The notes under the pieces were generated by a model that worked only from the letters and a program-made list of their open reading frames with translations, had not been told where the DNA came from and did no database searches. Below are positions 23,327-33,614 of a stretch of DNA of 64,000 nucleotides, piece after piece. The stretch is from Gnetum montanum (lineage: Eukaryota > Streptophyta > Gnetopsida > Gnetales > Gnetaceae): NCBI GenBank assembly GCA_015680685.1, contig MNCI01011532.1:201980-265979 (forward strand), written 5' to 3'. The position numbers and the translations under genes were made by a program. Each line of letters starts with the position of its first letter. Position 1 is the stretch's first letter.

Positions 23327-23391
23327 CTTCTATAATTGAACCCTTAACTTGGAACTACTAAATCAAGAGTTTTATCATTAGACTAATACCT
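23327..23391 (-). repeat. tRNA-like SINE head, copy 1
   Basis: Minus strand has an A-box-like TTAGTCTAATGAT, an anticodon-stem-like CTTGATTTAGTAG segment, and a B-box-like GGGTTCAATTATA at tRNA-like spacing. Too degraded for a functional tRNA. Likely the head of a tRNA-derived SINE. Confidence 0.4.
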
Positions 23392-23417
23392 ACTAGAACT
23401 TTAGAAGTTAGTATTAT

Positions 23418-23479
23418 CTACTAGAATCAAACTTGTAACTTAGAGTTTCTAAATTAAGAGTCTTACCACTAGGCTACCG
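23418..23479 (-). repeat. tRNA-like SINE head, copy 2
   Basis: Minus strand has TAGCCTAGTGGTAAGAC (good A-box match), CTTAATTTAGAAACTCTAAG (imperfect anticodon stem-loop) and AGTTTGATTCTAG (B-box-like). Adjacent to and in the same orientation as the copy at 23327-23391. Confidence 0.45.
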
Positions 23480-23629
23480 TCTCATTATTAATCAAAACTA
23501 AATGACTACATCTACCCTAAGCTAGCATAAAATTTTCTTAGAACTTATAACAAAGAGTTTCAAAATCAAAAGTGTTATCAGTACAAGTAGGAGGCAAGAC
23601 TTATATTCAACTAATTACATATTATAATC

Positions 23630-24130
23630 TTTCTAATTCTTGCAACTTTTGCCATCATGAAGCATATGTGTTTAATAATTGACCTTTTCTACTTAAGAAA
23701 AATGATTTTTTAAAAAAATTAAAAAATGTATTTTGAAGTTGAAGATAGAAGAAAGAATATGAAGTTGAAAATATGAAAAATCAAGTTAATGTTAATGATA
23801 AGAAAGATCAAATTATAATAAAGAATCTAGAGAAGATAGAAGCTCCTATGTATATTTTCACTAGTATTATGGACATGCACAAAGAAGATCATATAATAAG
23901 TATATTAAAAAAGGTTACTACATAACTCTTCCAAAAAATCCATTGAAAGAAAGACAAAAAAATCATAGAAAAAATAATTAAAGATGATTTGAAGAAATTA
24001 CTAATAAACAAAGATCTAACTCTTCATAGAGATGAATGGTAAAAGAAAGCTTCATGTAGCTAACCTCATTTTATTAAGATAAGGCTAAGATGATAATGAT
24101 GATGATGAATATGTTGAATTTATACTTAAG
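23630..24130 (+). pseudogene. Possible gag fragment with a zinc-knuckle remnant
   Basis: CNFCHHEAYVFNN-stop near 23640-23680 fits a CX2CX4HX4C knuckle whose last Cys is lost, followed by a Lys-rich open stretch. A similar piece, CTYYHYEGHVIRI, lies near 32370. The source family is not identified. Confidence 0.3.
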
Positions 24131-24363
24131 TTGAATAAATTCACCATTGATGCATGCTTGGTTTGGCTATAAATAAGAGGGTATTAGTCTAATAATGCAA
24201 TAATGGTGGTTAAGAGATACTTCTTTTCCAATGGACCTCTTTTTTCTTTTTCATGTAAGTCACATATGTAGACTTTATATTATTCTAACACATATAGGCT
24301 TTTGGATAATATGTACTCCATAGTATGTTAAAATTGAGTATTACTCATATTTATAAAGTAAGC

Positions 24364-24383
24364 TATATATATATATATATATT
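24364..24383. repeat. (TA)n microsatellite
   Basis: About ten TA units. Confidence 0.9.
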
Positions 24384-24719
24384 GCATAACCAATAGGTCC
24401 AATTCAATAGGTTAAGTCCCTGCTTGGAGTCAATTCACCTCTCTCTCTTCTCAATTTTATAATGAATCTCTTTTTTTTTTCTTGTTTCAAATGTTATATC
24501 AACTGATTAAGAAAGTGATAAATCACATCCCACTCTCTCTAGCATAAAAAAACTTGATTGAAGATTAGATCATCCATCCTCTACTAAGATTCTTAAACCA
24601 TTGGGTTCCTACTCCATGATTTCAAAAACTCATATTCCTTCTTCTTATTCATTCCTATTTGTAATCATCAACAGAGCATTAGGTTCTCCTCTTGAAATCT
24701 TCCATCATCTCTACCTAGA

Positions 24720-25985
24720 TAAACCTTAGAACATTCTCGAGTGAAATGATCCCTATCATAGATATAACACCTTATGCCTCTATGCCTCGGAGGATATTGA
24801 TGAAGTCCTACAAAACAAGATCTTTAATTTCAAAACACATTCTACTCTAGAGTAGTTAGGCATTCCCCATAGTCTAGGTAACAAAGTTGAGTACTTGGTG
24901 TAGGGGTAGCATGTGGGCTATCGAACCCTCCAAATTCTTTTTCTCCATCATCTTTTCAAAGCTTGTTACTTTCTTTCTTACACTTATGTAGTTGTTCAAT
25001 CCCACTCTTATCTTCCTTCTTTACCTCAAAATCCACCTAACTACTAGTAACCTAGACTACCTCCTTGTATTTTGTGATTTTTTGGGTTTTAATCTCCCAT
25101 TGAATCCAAGGTTTGAGGCCATTAATAAAAATCCTATATTTTCACACTTCATTAATATCTAGGATTTATATGATAAAATCTTAATACTCCCAAATATATT
25201 CCTCTAGCTTCCTAGTGTTCTAGATTTCCTTCATCTTTGCCTACACTTTATTAATTAAAGTTCTCAATTAATGTTTCTTTGAATTGGTCCAATGTTCTTA
25301 TAGGTTTGCTTGTTACAACGTTTTCTTCTTGGAGAATGCCAACCCACTAAGTTTTTGCAACTCTACCTAGGAATTGGATAGTGATATTATTTTTTTTCTC
25401 TAAATGTACTTGTGCATCTTCAAAAACTTATCCATCTCAAAGAGAAAAGCATCAATAACTATATCATGCCTATTGCCCTTGTAGATTTTTGGCTCCGTTT
25501 CTTGGAACTTGCGAAGTAATTAATCCACCCATGATTCTTTTACCTTTTCTTACAAAGCCAATTGACTTTTTAAGATCTCAAAATCATATCGTCAAGTCTC
25601 TATCAATGTTTTTAATTATTTCCCTTCAATCTCAAGTTCATGAATAGTAAGTTGAAGATCATCAATAACATTCCCTAGATGTTTTGCATAGTTTCTTATC
25701 ACAAAGATTTTTGTAAGAGCATGTTTGTGTTTAATACTAAAGTTTAACTCTATTAAGAAAGGAACTTCCATAAGATCAATCAATTAGGCTTTTTCTACTC
25801 TTATTAGGTGATGCATAATAATTGATCCCACATCTCTTACATCTTTTTAGCTGCTAATCAAATTTCTTATCCCTTCATAATAGGATCACCAATAGGACTA
25901 GGATGAAGATCTACTTTCTTTTCCTATGGCATATCATTTGTCACACATAGCTACTTTTCATAAGTATTTAAATGGATCTTTGGCT
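24720..25985 (-). pseudogene. Ty3/gypsy gag (tRNA-Met-primed element), no pol behind it
   Basis: On the minus strand the capsid region reads KIYKGNRHDIVIDAFLFEM (about 25480), DKFLKMHKYI, LEEYIWEY near 25190, INGLKPWIQWEIK near 25105, and a zinc-knuckle remnant CYIYDRDHFTRECS near 24760. This is the usual plant Ty3/gypsy gag order. It starts shortly after the tRNA-Met PBS at 26012-25996. Several stops. Past the knuckle homology ends at about 24700 and no protease or RT follows, so the element is truncated or gag-only. Confidence 0.7.
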
Positions 25986-25995
25986 TGAATCAAAA

Positions 25996-26012
25996 CCTTG
26001 GCTCTAATACCA
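25996..26012 (-). promoter_or_regulatory. Primer-binding site, initiator tRNA-Met type
   Basis: Minus-strand TGGTATTAGAGCCAAGG (usual TGGTATCAGAGC), two bases after the LTR end. Confidence 0.8.
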
Positions 26013-26014
26013 AG

Positions 26015-26608
26015 TGTAATAACATTGCCATTTTGAGCTCCAAAGTCACTAAGTGTTCCAAAGCATACTCAAAATAGACTACACCTTAATGATCACAAGA
26101 TTGCAAGCACAATATAAGTGCACAAAATATATTAATCCAAAGGTTAGCAGTACCACAAAGGCACCTTAGATAATCATATAAAAGGACCAACAAGATGCAT
26201 ACACACACAATCACAAAGAGCATTAGCAAACACATAAAGAGATAATAATCCTCGATAGAGATAAGTGGCACTATATGCATCTATTTCTAATGCCTTCTTC
26301 ATAAAGTATGGATGGAGCCCATCCTAAGGGCAAAAAATCAAGCTACCATATATGATTGCAATATAGTACACAAAGAATTAGCTCTCCAAGAAGGAATAAT
26401 GTTTAAGATAGCATAAAACCCAAGTGAATCTCTATAATCCTTCTAGAATGTTAGGATGAAAAATAATCTATTTACTAGAATGACCCTCCACCTCAATTTT
26501 ACAATGAAAAATAAATTATTTACTATGACTAAGAAGGACCTTCTCAATCAAACTAGCTACTTGACTTTTATTCTTGGGTAAAAAAGGAAAAGGCTAAAAT
26601 AATTTACA
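26015..26608 (-). mobile_element. 5' LTR of the tRNA-Met-primed element
   Basis: The lower end is fixed by TGTTATTACA just before the PBS on the minus strand. The upper end is set at minus-strand TGTAAATT (26608), the first plausible TG start, and is uncertain. I found no second copy in the window. Confidence 0.5.
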
Positions 26609-26679
26609 TGTATTAAAATTCAAAATTTTATTAAAAAATACACATAAATATAAAATTAAAATAATTAAAATTAACTTTT

Positions 26680-26900
26680 TAGACGATAACTACAATTAGC
26701 TTAGACAATGAGTTATGATTAGTTATATGTTTGGATTATAGTAGAACAAATATGAAGGTATGACGAGGTTGAGTCTTATAACTTTTTTCATGCATACTAT
26801 TAATCAATCAAATCATTACAATTTTAAGTTTTGATTGATATATTAATTAGTTACCTAATCATATTTAATTTTAACTACATTCTCTCCATTCTCATTGAGA
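26680..26900 (+). repeat. Dispersed repeat, second block (partner 57440-57670)
   Basis: Matches 57440-57670 in the same orientation: TGTTTGGATTATAGTAGAAC / TGTTTGGATTGTAGTAGAAC and GGTTGAGTCTTATAA in both. This block and the one at 22700 occur in the same order as 56740 and 57440, but 3.7 kb apart here against 0.4 kb there. Confidence 0.65.
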
Positions 26901-27739
26901 AATCCTCTCCTCAAACTTTTCATTTATTACAAGCTATTTTAGATAGAAGAAAGTCATCTATAAATGAATATGACACCCAATTTAGAATAAACTCATCATC
27001 AATATGACACACATCTCATGCATCTCAGATGGCTTATGAATCAAACATTAACACACATTTATTGATAGTAGAATCTAAGATTAACATACATTTATTGATA
27101 ATAGCACCTAAGATTGTCATCAACATATTGATAGCAACAATTAGTTTTCACATCATGAATGCTCTAATTCAAAAGAAATTTTGTTTTCCTTTTAGAAACG
27201 GGTTTGTTGAAAGTCCAATAGTCACCATTAACATGTCCAATTCAAGTCATCCATCATTAGACATGACAAACAACACTAACCAAAGAATGAATAAGTCAAC
27301 TCAATCTAGTTGTTAGCACTAAATTTTTATTAGTATGTACTTTGTGAGTTGGCGTGGTAGATTATCTTAATAAGAATGAGTTGGCTTGGTAGATTATCTT
27401 AATAAGAAGATAAATAAATTGATTTTAAAAATGAAACATAAAATATTAGGAAAATTTATGAAACATAATTCTTAGGAAAAGAAAAATCATCCATTTTTTA
27501 AATTTTAATTTTTTAGTTATAAGGCTATTAACTTGGTCATTGTGATAACTTTCAAAATACTTTATTGAATTCTATAATAACACAGAAGTACAGAAAGTGA
27601 CATAATGACCTTTAGCATACAAATATGGTAACATTGTAATGTGCTATGACCCACTGTATCTTAATCTTCTTAGAAAGTCTTAAAAAGTAGGTAATGTATT
27701 ATGAGTGACTACTCATAATTTAGAGTTCACTTTAATTAA
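26901..27739. other. AT-rich sequence downstream of the zinc-finger gene
   Basis: Holds two short tandem duplications (27053-27118, 33-bp unit; 27346-27409, 32-bp unit). An open frame at 27029-27316 (+) lies over the first duplication; its translation is low-complexity Ile/Asn/Ser-rich and matches nothing I recognise, so I do not call it a gene. Confidence 0.5.
27346..27409 (+). repeat. 32-bp tandem duplication
   Basis: 27346-27377 and 27378-27409 differ at only two bases (GAGTTGGCGTGGTAG versus GAGTTGGCTTGGTAG, and the last base). Confidence 0.85.
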
Positions 27740-29456
27740 TTACATTATGATTCTTGAAGGATCAAGATAAGAAACATTGGCAACTTCTTCTAAATTGGTG
27801 CCAGCAAAACTTGAAAGCTCGGAATCTTGTTTTTTTGGTTCTGCTTGCTGTAATGGATTAGGCACCGTTTGCTGCCAACTATTATCATTGCCCATCATAT
27901 AATCACCAAGGTTAAGGTTATGGAAATCATTATCATGAAGGAATAAATTCTCCATATTATGAGATGGCGTTAGTATAATTTCTGAATTTGCAAGATTATT
28001 AATGGAATTATTATTAAGATAGGGATTGTTAACCTCTTGGGAAAAATTTAAGGGATTCCAAGGAGATTGATCTTGATCCATACAAGGGTGTGGTAATAGG
28101 GGAATGTTTGGATTCATGACAACATGAGGATGAGGTGGGTTGGCTATTGAAGTATTGGAATTTGGTTTCATCTCTACGCCCATATCTAGAACTCCTATTG
28201 GATTCGCTATTGGAACGCCGTAGCGAGGCTGCCTGCAAATATAAAATACATACATACATGACCTGATCTTATTTAACCCACAAAACCATCTTGAATTAGT
28301 ATAAACTACAAATTATTCAAATAAGAAGCTTGGAAAATTAGAAACAAAGTTTTAACCTGTCGTATTTTGTAAGAAAACTTTTTAAATGAACATAAGTTTT
28401 CTTGCTACTTACTCTAAGGCCTGCCTTATTCTTAAATCTTTTGCTTCTTCTCGTTGAACAATCTCCCAAGCTTTCCGAATGGCGTCCATCTCCTTATCTA
28501 AAGGTAAAGGTAACACGGACAAAAAACAAAGAGTATAAAAGAACCAAAAAATACAATTTCAGTATCATGATGATTTAATAATAAATTAGAATAATCATCC
28601 CAGCACAATCAGTTATAATCATTTTAGAACCTTCCATCCTAAGACTCCTTGTTTAAGCGTACATATTTATAAGTATCTTGCATAACCATAAACCATGTAC
28701 TTTAACCTCAATGAAAGAATTTATATCTAAAGACTGAAAATAATAGTGCAATACTTGCCTTTGCGATGGCCGTTCATATGCCCCCCTAACGCCTGGGACT
28801 TCGGGAATGTCTTATTGCAGTATTTACATCTAAATTCCTGTTCTGCATTATCTCTGTTTCCCTCTTCTCTGGCTACAAATGAAATGACAATTAGCAATCC
28901 AAAGCTACTTACCCTGTGATATAATGAAAAGTCAAATTCAAAGAAAATTGGAAAAAGGAAGTAAAGAAAGAGCGATGAATTTTGAAATGTTAAACCAATG
29001 GAATGACATATCAAATTTAAGGTAGATTTCCAAGAAATAGTAAAGTAAAGAAGAAACATGAACTTATAAATTACTTAGGATCAAGACTTTGGTTAGTTGA
29101 ACAGACTGAGAAAATCAAATGACTGGAATATATTTGGGATATAAAGTCTTACAAACATTTATAATAGAGCAAAAACCGTTTCATTGTAAGTTCCATTCAT
29201 TTGAACACCAGGAAAAATATTGGGAAAAAAATTGGAATGCCATGGAATCCCTTTCAAAGCCAAGAAAGATTTAATGGCAGAGATATTCGAACAAAACTCT
29301 TAAGCTTTCAGTGATATGAAGCAGGAAAGTGAAGTGAGCAAGCGTTTGTTTTTTGACAAATGGAAAGCCGAAAACATTGGAGTTACCAAAACTTCCTCCT
29401 GTTTCTTTGTCAGCATTCTGCTCACTCTCGCTTGCAGATTGAGATGGCTGAGACAT
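27740..29456 (-). CDS. Single C2H2 zinc-finger transcription factor (QALGGH, JAGGED/SUPERMAN type), four exons
   Basis: Exons on the minus strand: 29456-29387, 28872-28759, 28497-28413 and 28232-27740. They join to 762 bases, 253 residues, with no internal stop. All three junctions keep phase (GCC Ala24, GAT Asp62 and GAG Glu are split codons). Start: the only ATG after an in-frame TAA at 29483-29481. The one finger at residues 39-59 has ligands C39, C42, H55 and H59 with QALGGH at 50-55, the plant-specific DNA-binding signature. KSQALGGHMNGH followed by charged Lys/Glu-rich residues is most like JAGGED-type proteins. A helical, charged stretch (62-95) follows, then an Asn/Pro-rich C-terminal region (about 96-253). 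No canonical LxLxL EAR motif; NLNLGDY near residue 200 is only suggestive. Predicted nuclear regulator, probably developmental. Codons look intact, unlike the surrounding decayed elements. The exact family member is uncertain. Confidence 0.85.
28498..28758 (-). other. GC-AG intron 2 of the zinc-finger gene
   Basis: The donor reads AAAG/GCAAGT on the minus strand and the acceptor CCTTTAG/ATAAGG. No GT donor nearby preserves the frame. GC-AG introns with a strong AG/GCAAGT context are a known minor spliceosomal class. Introns 1 (29386-28873) and 3 (28412-28233) use GT-AG (TTTTG/GTAACT and AGA/GTAAGT donors). Confidence 0.7.
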
Positions 29457-29514
29457 TCCTTTTTCAGGTAAGAAAACTTCTTAAATGTCTACACCTCTCG
29501 ATTTCAGTATTCAG

Positions 29515-29525
29515 GGCTATTTAAG
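29515..29525 (-). promoter_or_regulatory. Weak TATA-like element upstream of the zinc-finger gene
   Basis: Minus-strand CTTAAATAGCC, about 60 bases before the start codon. Position is plausible for a short 5' leader; the match is weak. Confidence 0.25.
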
Positions 29526-31324
29526 AATCACAATCGATACTATTATAATTCCCATATTTCGTATTTTAAAGTAAAAACTTAAATTCAACAACCAGTTGTT
29601 CGGTGATTTTTTATTCCCAGGAAATTATGCTTCTTTAAAATAAAACCAATTTACTGGTCATTCTTTTCAAGTTGAGGGCACTTTTAAAGTTATTTTCCAT
29701 CTCAAAAATGAATTGCACAATTTTGGAATATTTGGATCAACTATAAAACTTTCTTGTGTTTCAGTGCAAGTAAAACTTGAATCCTTTACCTGCTTACTCT
29801 TACATGCAGCAATTATTTTAATCGTAAATATACATTGCAACGTTGGAAAGCAATAGTTAGAATGAAAAACTCAAACTTTTCAAGAAGTCATAAGGCTGTC
29901 GTTTTTTCCATTTCTAAGATATTTATAATTTTTTTAAAAAAACCCAGAACTAGTTCTTTTTTAAAATAAAAATTCATTTACTGGTTGTTCTTTGCATCTT
30001 AACGTTGTTTTTAAAGTTATTTGTCCTATGAAAAATGAATTGCACAATTTTAAAAGATAGATCGAAATCTTTTTCTGTTTAGCTACCAGTTAAATTGAAT
30101 TCTTTTCCGCTTACTTTTACATGTAAGCATGCACAAGTATTTTAAGCATAAAATAAAACATTGCAAAAGGTTCTGGGTTCCTCCCATCTATAGGATATTT
30201 GATAGTTTAACATAGATTAAAGCGAACACTACTCTGATATCTGAATGCATCTGTGAGCTAAGAGGAAGAAAGGTCGGTAATTAAGTTTGAAGTTAGTTAT
30301 ATCAGTGTAGTTAGTTGGATAAATAAATACCGCAAATGACGGCGTGTCCGTTGTCTGAAGCATAAAAATATTAACCCAAACAACTCATCATTGCAGGAGG
30401 ATAACTGTAGCAATTATGTTATCAATAGATGCATCTTTTGTTCGTAAAAATTTAGTATATCGTTGTATTAGCTGACTTCAGTTTAAGATGATAGTATATG
30501 GTTATAGACTTGGAGTTATATAACAAGCGTACGGTAAATAAAGGATTTTAAAAACTTGTTTTTACTCAAACATGATGCTCAAGTAAAAGCAGAACATTGA
30601 AAAAATGCAAAAGTTATAAAATATTTACAACTTGAGTGGATAAGCCTGAAGAATATGGTAGAAGCTGTGGTTGAGAGAGACTTTTGAACAAAATCAAGTA
30701 AAGCTCAAAGATGACATGGAAACAAAACAACATGATATAAATGGTAATGGTTACTGCCCGTCAAACTTTTGTGTCATATTAGAATATAGAGTAACATATG
30801 ATTAGAATATAAATTGCATCATTTGCCGTTACTATGTTGTTAACCTAGATAGCATGTTCTGCTTGACTTTACCCTTTAATAAAATATATATGATTAAAAT
30901 AAAATATTAGAGAGTGGTAAACTTTGAAAGATGATGAAAGAGTAAGAAAAAAAAAGTCTTTCTTCCTAATGAGTTAAAGTGAAGATGCAAATACCTTACT
31001 CAATATTATTATGCAAATATGATTTATTACCTTTTAAAGGAGAACCTTTATACCAATTCATTACAAACTTTGTGTATCTCAAGGCAAGATTCATTCTCTA
31101 ATGCAATGAGGATTTAAAAGTTTCTAGTTAGTATTTTCAGGAAATGCAATGATTGAGAAAATGAAAATATTTTGGGAGGATGTACAACAAAATCCTAAGC
31201 ATATTTGCAACTAGATAAGAAGAAGGTTTTAACACAGTTGTGGTTTAATGTAGAAGGTAAGAAATAATTTTATTTACATCACATAAGATTCAATAAGCTA
31301 GATGCTACTATTTCAATCAAGTAT
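29526..31324. other. Upstream region of the zinc-finger gene, no gene seen
   Basis: AT-rich, no recognisable coding sequence on either strand and no clear LTR. Two T-rich segments near 29640-29700 and 29960-30050 resemble each other (AAACCAATTTACTGGTCATTC / AAATTCATTTACTGGTTGTTC), an old local duplication of about 320 bases offset. Confidence 0.4.
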
Positions 31325-31585
31325 AGAAGTGGCAACAAAATTTATTTTTGGTGAGGAATGAAATAAATATGGAAATTACTAATGTCTCTAGATGTAGAGA
31401 CTATAAAAAATTCTAAAGTTTTTTTATTTTCTTTCACCTAATGATTTATATAAATACATTAGAGAAGTGGCAGGAGAATTTATTTTTGATGAGGAATGAA
31501 AGAAATATGGAAATTACTAATGTGTCTCAGACATGGAGACTGAAAAATTCTAAAGTTTATATTTTGTTTTATCTTATGATTTATT
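31325..31585 (+). repeat. Tandem duplication, 138-bp period
   Basis: Copy 1 starts at 31325 and copy 2 at 31463. Shared anchors are GAGGAATGAAA, AAATATGGAAATTACTAATG and AATTCTAAAGTTT. Confidence 0.8.
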
Positions 31586-31598
31586 TTCATCGATGAAT

Positions 31599-31624
31599 GG
31601 GGGGGAGGGGTGGGGGGGAGGAGT
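31599..31624 (+). other. G-rich tract with G-quadruplex potential
   Basis: Runs of 7, 4 and 7 G separated by single bases, then GGAG, in otherwise AT-rich DNA. A single-N gap lies 24 bases downstream (31648). Confidence 0.7.
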
Positions 31625-32339
31625 GTATTTTGTCACCCTCCATGTCANGATAAAGAAAATGGAAAAAAATGTGATGGAAAGTCCATGTCATGGAAAAAAA
31701 TGCGATGTAAAGTCCATGCCATGAAGAAAAAACACTATGAATCAAATTAATTGAACTTTTCACAAGAATTATTATTGAATAACTTATAGTCATTTTGATT
31801 TTGGTTTTCAATATGAACATCAATTCTCAATGAATCAATTTGTAAAATATACAAGATTTTCTTGGCCAAATAATAGATATATATTATAAATATATAGCTA
31901 AACTAGTATGAATCCCTATTAAAAGATATCACTTCATGATCCATATTTCTACAAATTATTAGATTTGTTTACACTAGTGATTTATGTTATCCTTGAATGC
32001 TATGAAATTAATGTTTTGCATACATGTTATTTTTTCAAATCTTTTTTATTGGTGAAACCAACAAATTTTAAAATACTTGAGAAATCATTTGGATCTTAAA
32101 GTTTTTGTAGATCAATGTAATACTTTTATTTTTTTAGAAAGGAAAGTGGATTTGAATCCATATTTTATTATTATTATAAAATTCCTTACTAGATTGAATT
32201 AGAAAATCTTCCTCACATTTGTTAGAGTATTAAAAGAAAAATTATTGGTAGAATTGTTACAATCTTGAAGAGAGAGTCAAAGATATTACTAGATGATAGA
32301 AGAGACAACATTAAAACTCAAGACCAATAATTATTTTTA

Positions 32340-32600
32340 TAAAAAATCATATTATAATTTGCGAGGATGTTGCACCTATTATCATTATGAAGGCCATGTT
32401 ATTAGAATCTATCTAATTCTCAATTAAAGAGTGGTTCATGAGGAAACGAACAAGAAATTTTTAGAAAAGGAAAATAATAATAGTTTTTTTGCATTTACAA
32501 AAGCAATTTTCTTTAACAAGGTTTCAATATTTTATTAAGCCTTTTAATTCTAAAGATGCCAATAACATCTTGATATCTAAATAGAATTCCTTATTAGAAA
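32340..32600 (+). pseudogene. Possible gag zinc-knuckle fragment
   Basis: Frame with CTYYHYEGHVIRI, a knuckle-like C..(C)...GH... arrangement with Cys positions lost, similar to the piece at 23640. The element at 32648 begins immediately downstream. Confidence 0.25.
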
Positions 32601-32647
32601 AGAAAAAAAAATTAGTAGGGATCAAGAAAGAAAATATTGATGCAGAT

Positions 32648-33483
32648 TGATGAACCACGATATCGTGTATGCAATATCACATCCACGATATTGCGTCCGT
32701 GATATTGGAGTGACTATGCAATGTCAGATACCCGATGTTGTGGCCTGTCTCCATATCTATAAATAAGAGGCAACACCCTTGGTTCCCATAATTAGAAGTC
32801 AGTCCCTTAGCCAAACTCTTGCTATTTTCTCCCTTCAAAGTTAGAATTATTTTTGTGTGCCCGCAGTAGGAGTCATAGAGTGAACGGATCTTTATTTGAG
32901 CATTGTGTACCTAAGCACACTTTGTGTACAGCAATAAAGACGAACTTTATGATAAATCTTGCAGCATAAAGAATAGATTAATTAGTGTTAATTATTGTTT
33001 AATTCTTTCATACTTAATTAATGATTTCTCTCACCCTACAACTCTCTTAGTTAAATACACTCAGTATGACTGCTTTAAGCATGCATGTAGCGTTTGGTAA
33101 CCTAGTAATGATTAGCATGTGGTAATCCCAATAGTGTTGCACTAGTTCAGGATGTGTACGGAAAGTGGGAATGGATACTAGTGTTAGGAGTACTTAGAAC
33201 TTAGTTAATGAAAAATTAAATTAGATTAGTTACTTAGTTATTTCTCTCTTCCCTTCTTATTAGCATAGGATATAAAACACATAAAAGCCATAAAAATCAT
33301 ATGCCTTAAGCTTACTTAACCATACAATCGTGACATACAAGTAAGTTTGGGAAGATAACAATTAATCAACCCGTTATTGTTCCACACAGGCACATAGACA
33401 CTTAGTTCTTGGAATTCAACTGGATCATGTGTGAAACACTCGTATTCGTATAGTTGAGCATAAGGGTACCTTGCTGCTCATCA
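32648..33483 (+). mobile_element. 5' LTR (836 bp)
   Basis: Starts TGATGAACC and ends CTCATCA one base before the PBS. U3 begins with palindromic GATATC/CACGAT units. TATA at TCTATAAATAAG near 32757. R core ATCTTTATTTGAGCA near 32890, AATAAAGA near 32933. Confidence 0.85.
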
Positions 33484-33484
33484 T

Positions 33485-33503
33485 TGGCATCGTTGCTGAG
33501 GAC
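33485..33503 (+). promoter_or_regulatory. Primer-binding site, tRNA-Asp type
   Basis: TGGCATCGTTGCTGAGGAC, one base after the LTR. It differs from the usual TGGCGCCGTTGCCGGGGAC only by C-to-T and G-to-A changes. Confidence 0.8.
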
Positions 33504-33614
33504 TTACTTGTTTGTGTGCTAAGTAGAACTTAGGAAATCATTCACATCATTGGAATGAACCCTTAGGGTTGGTTAAGAAAAGGTAATAGTACATAGCACA
33601 CTAAACAAGACAAG

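Noticed and set aside
24390-24440. Possible tRNA gene on the minus strand
   Set aside because: No A-box and B-box pair and no cloverleaf could be drawn.
27029-27316. 95-codon plus-strand open frame near the zinc-finger gene
   Set aside because: It overlaps a 33-bp tandem duplication, is low-complexity, and has no recognisable domain or neighbouring splice structure.
28029-28259. Minus-strand Ser/Arg-rich frame (76 codons)
   Set aside because: It is an out-of-frame shadow of the last exon of the zinc-finger gene.
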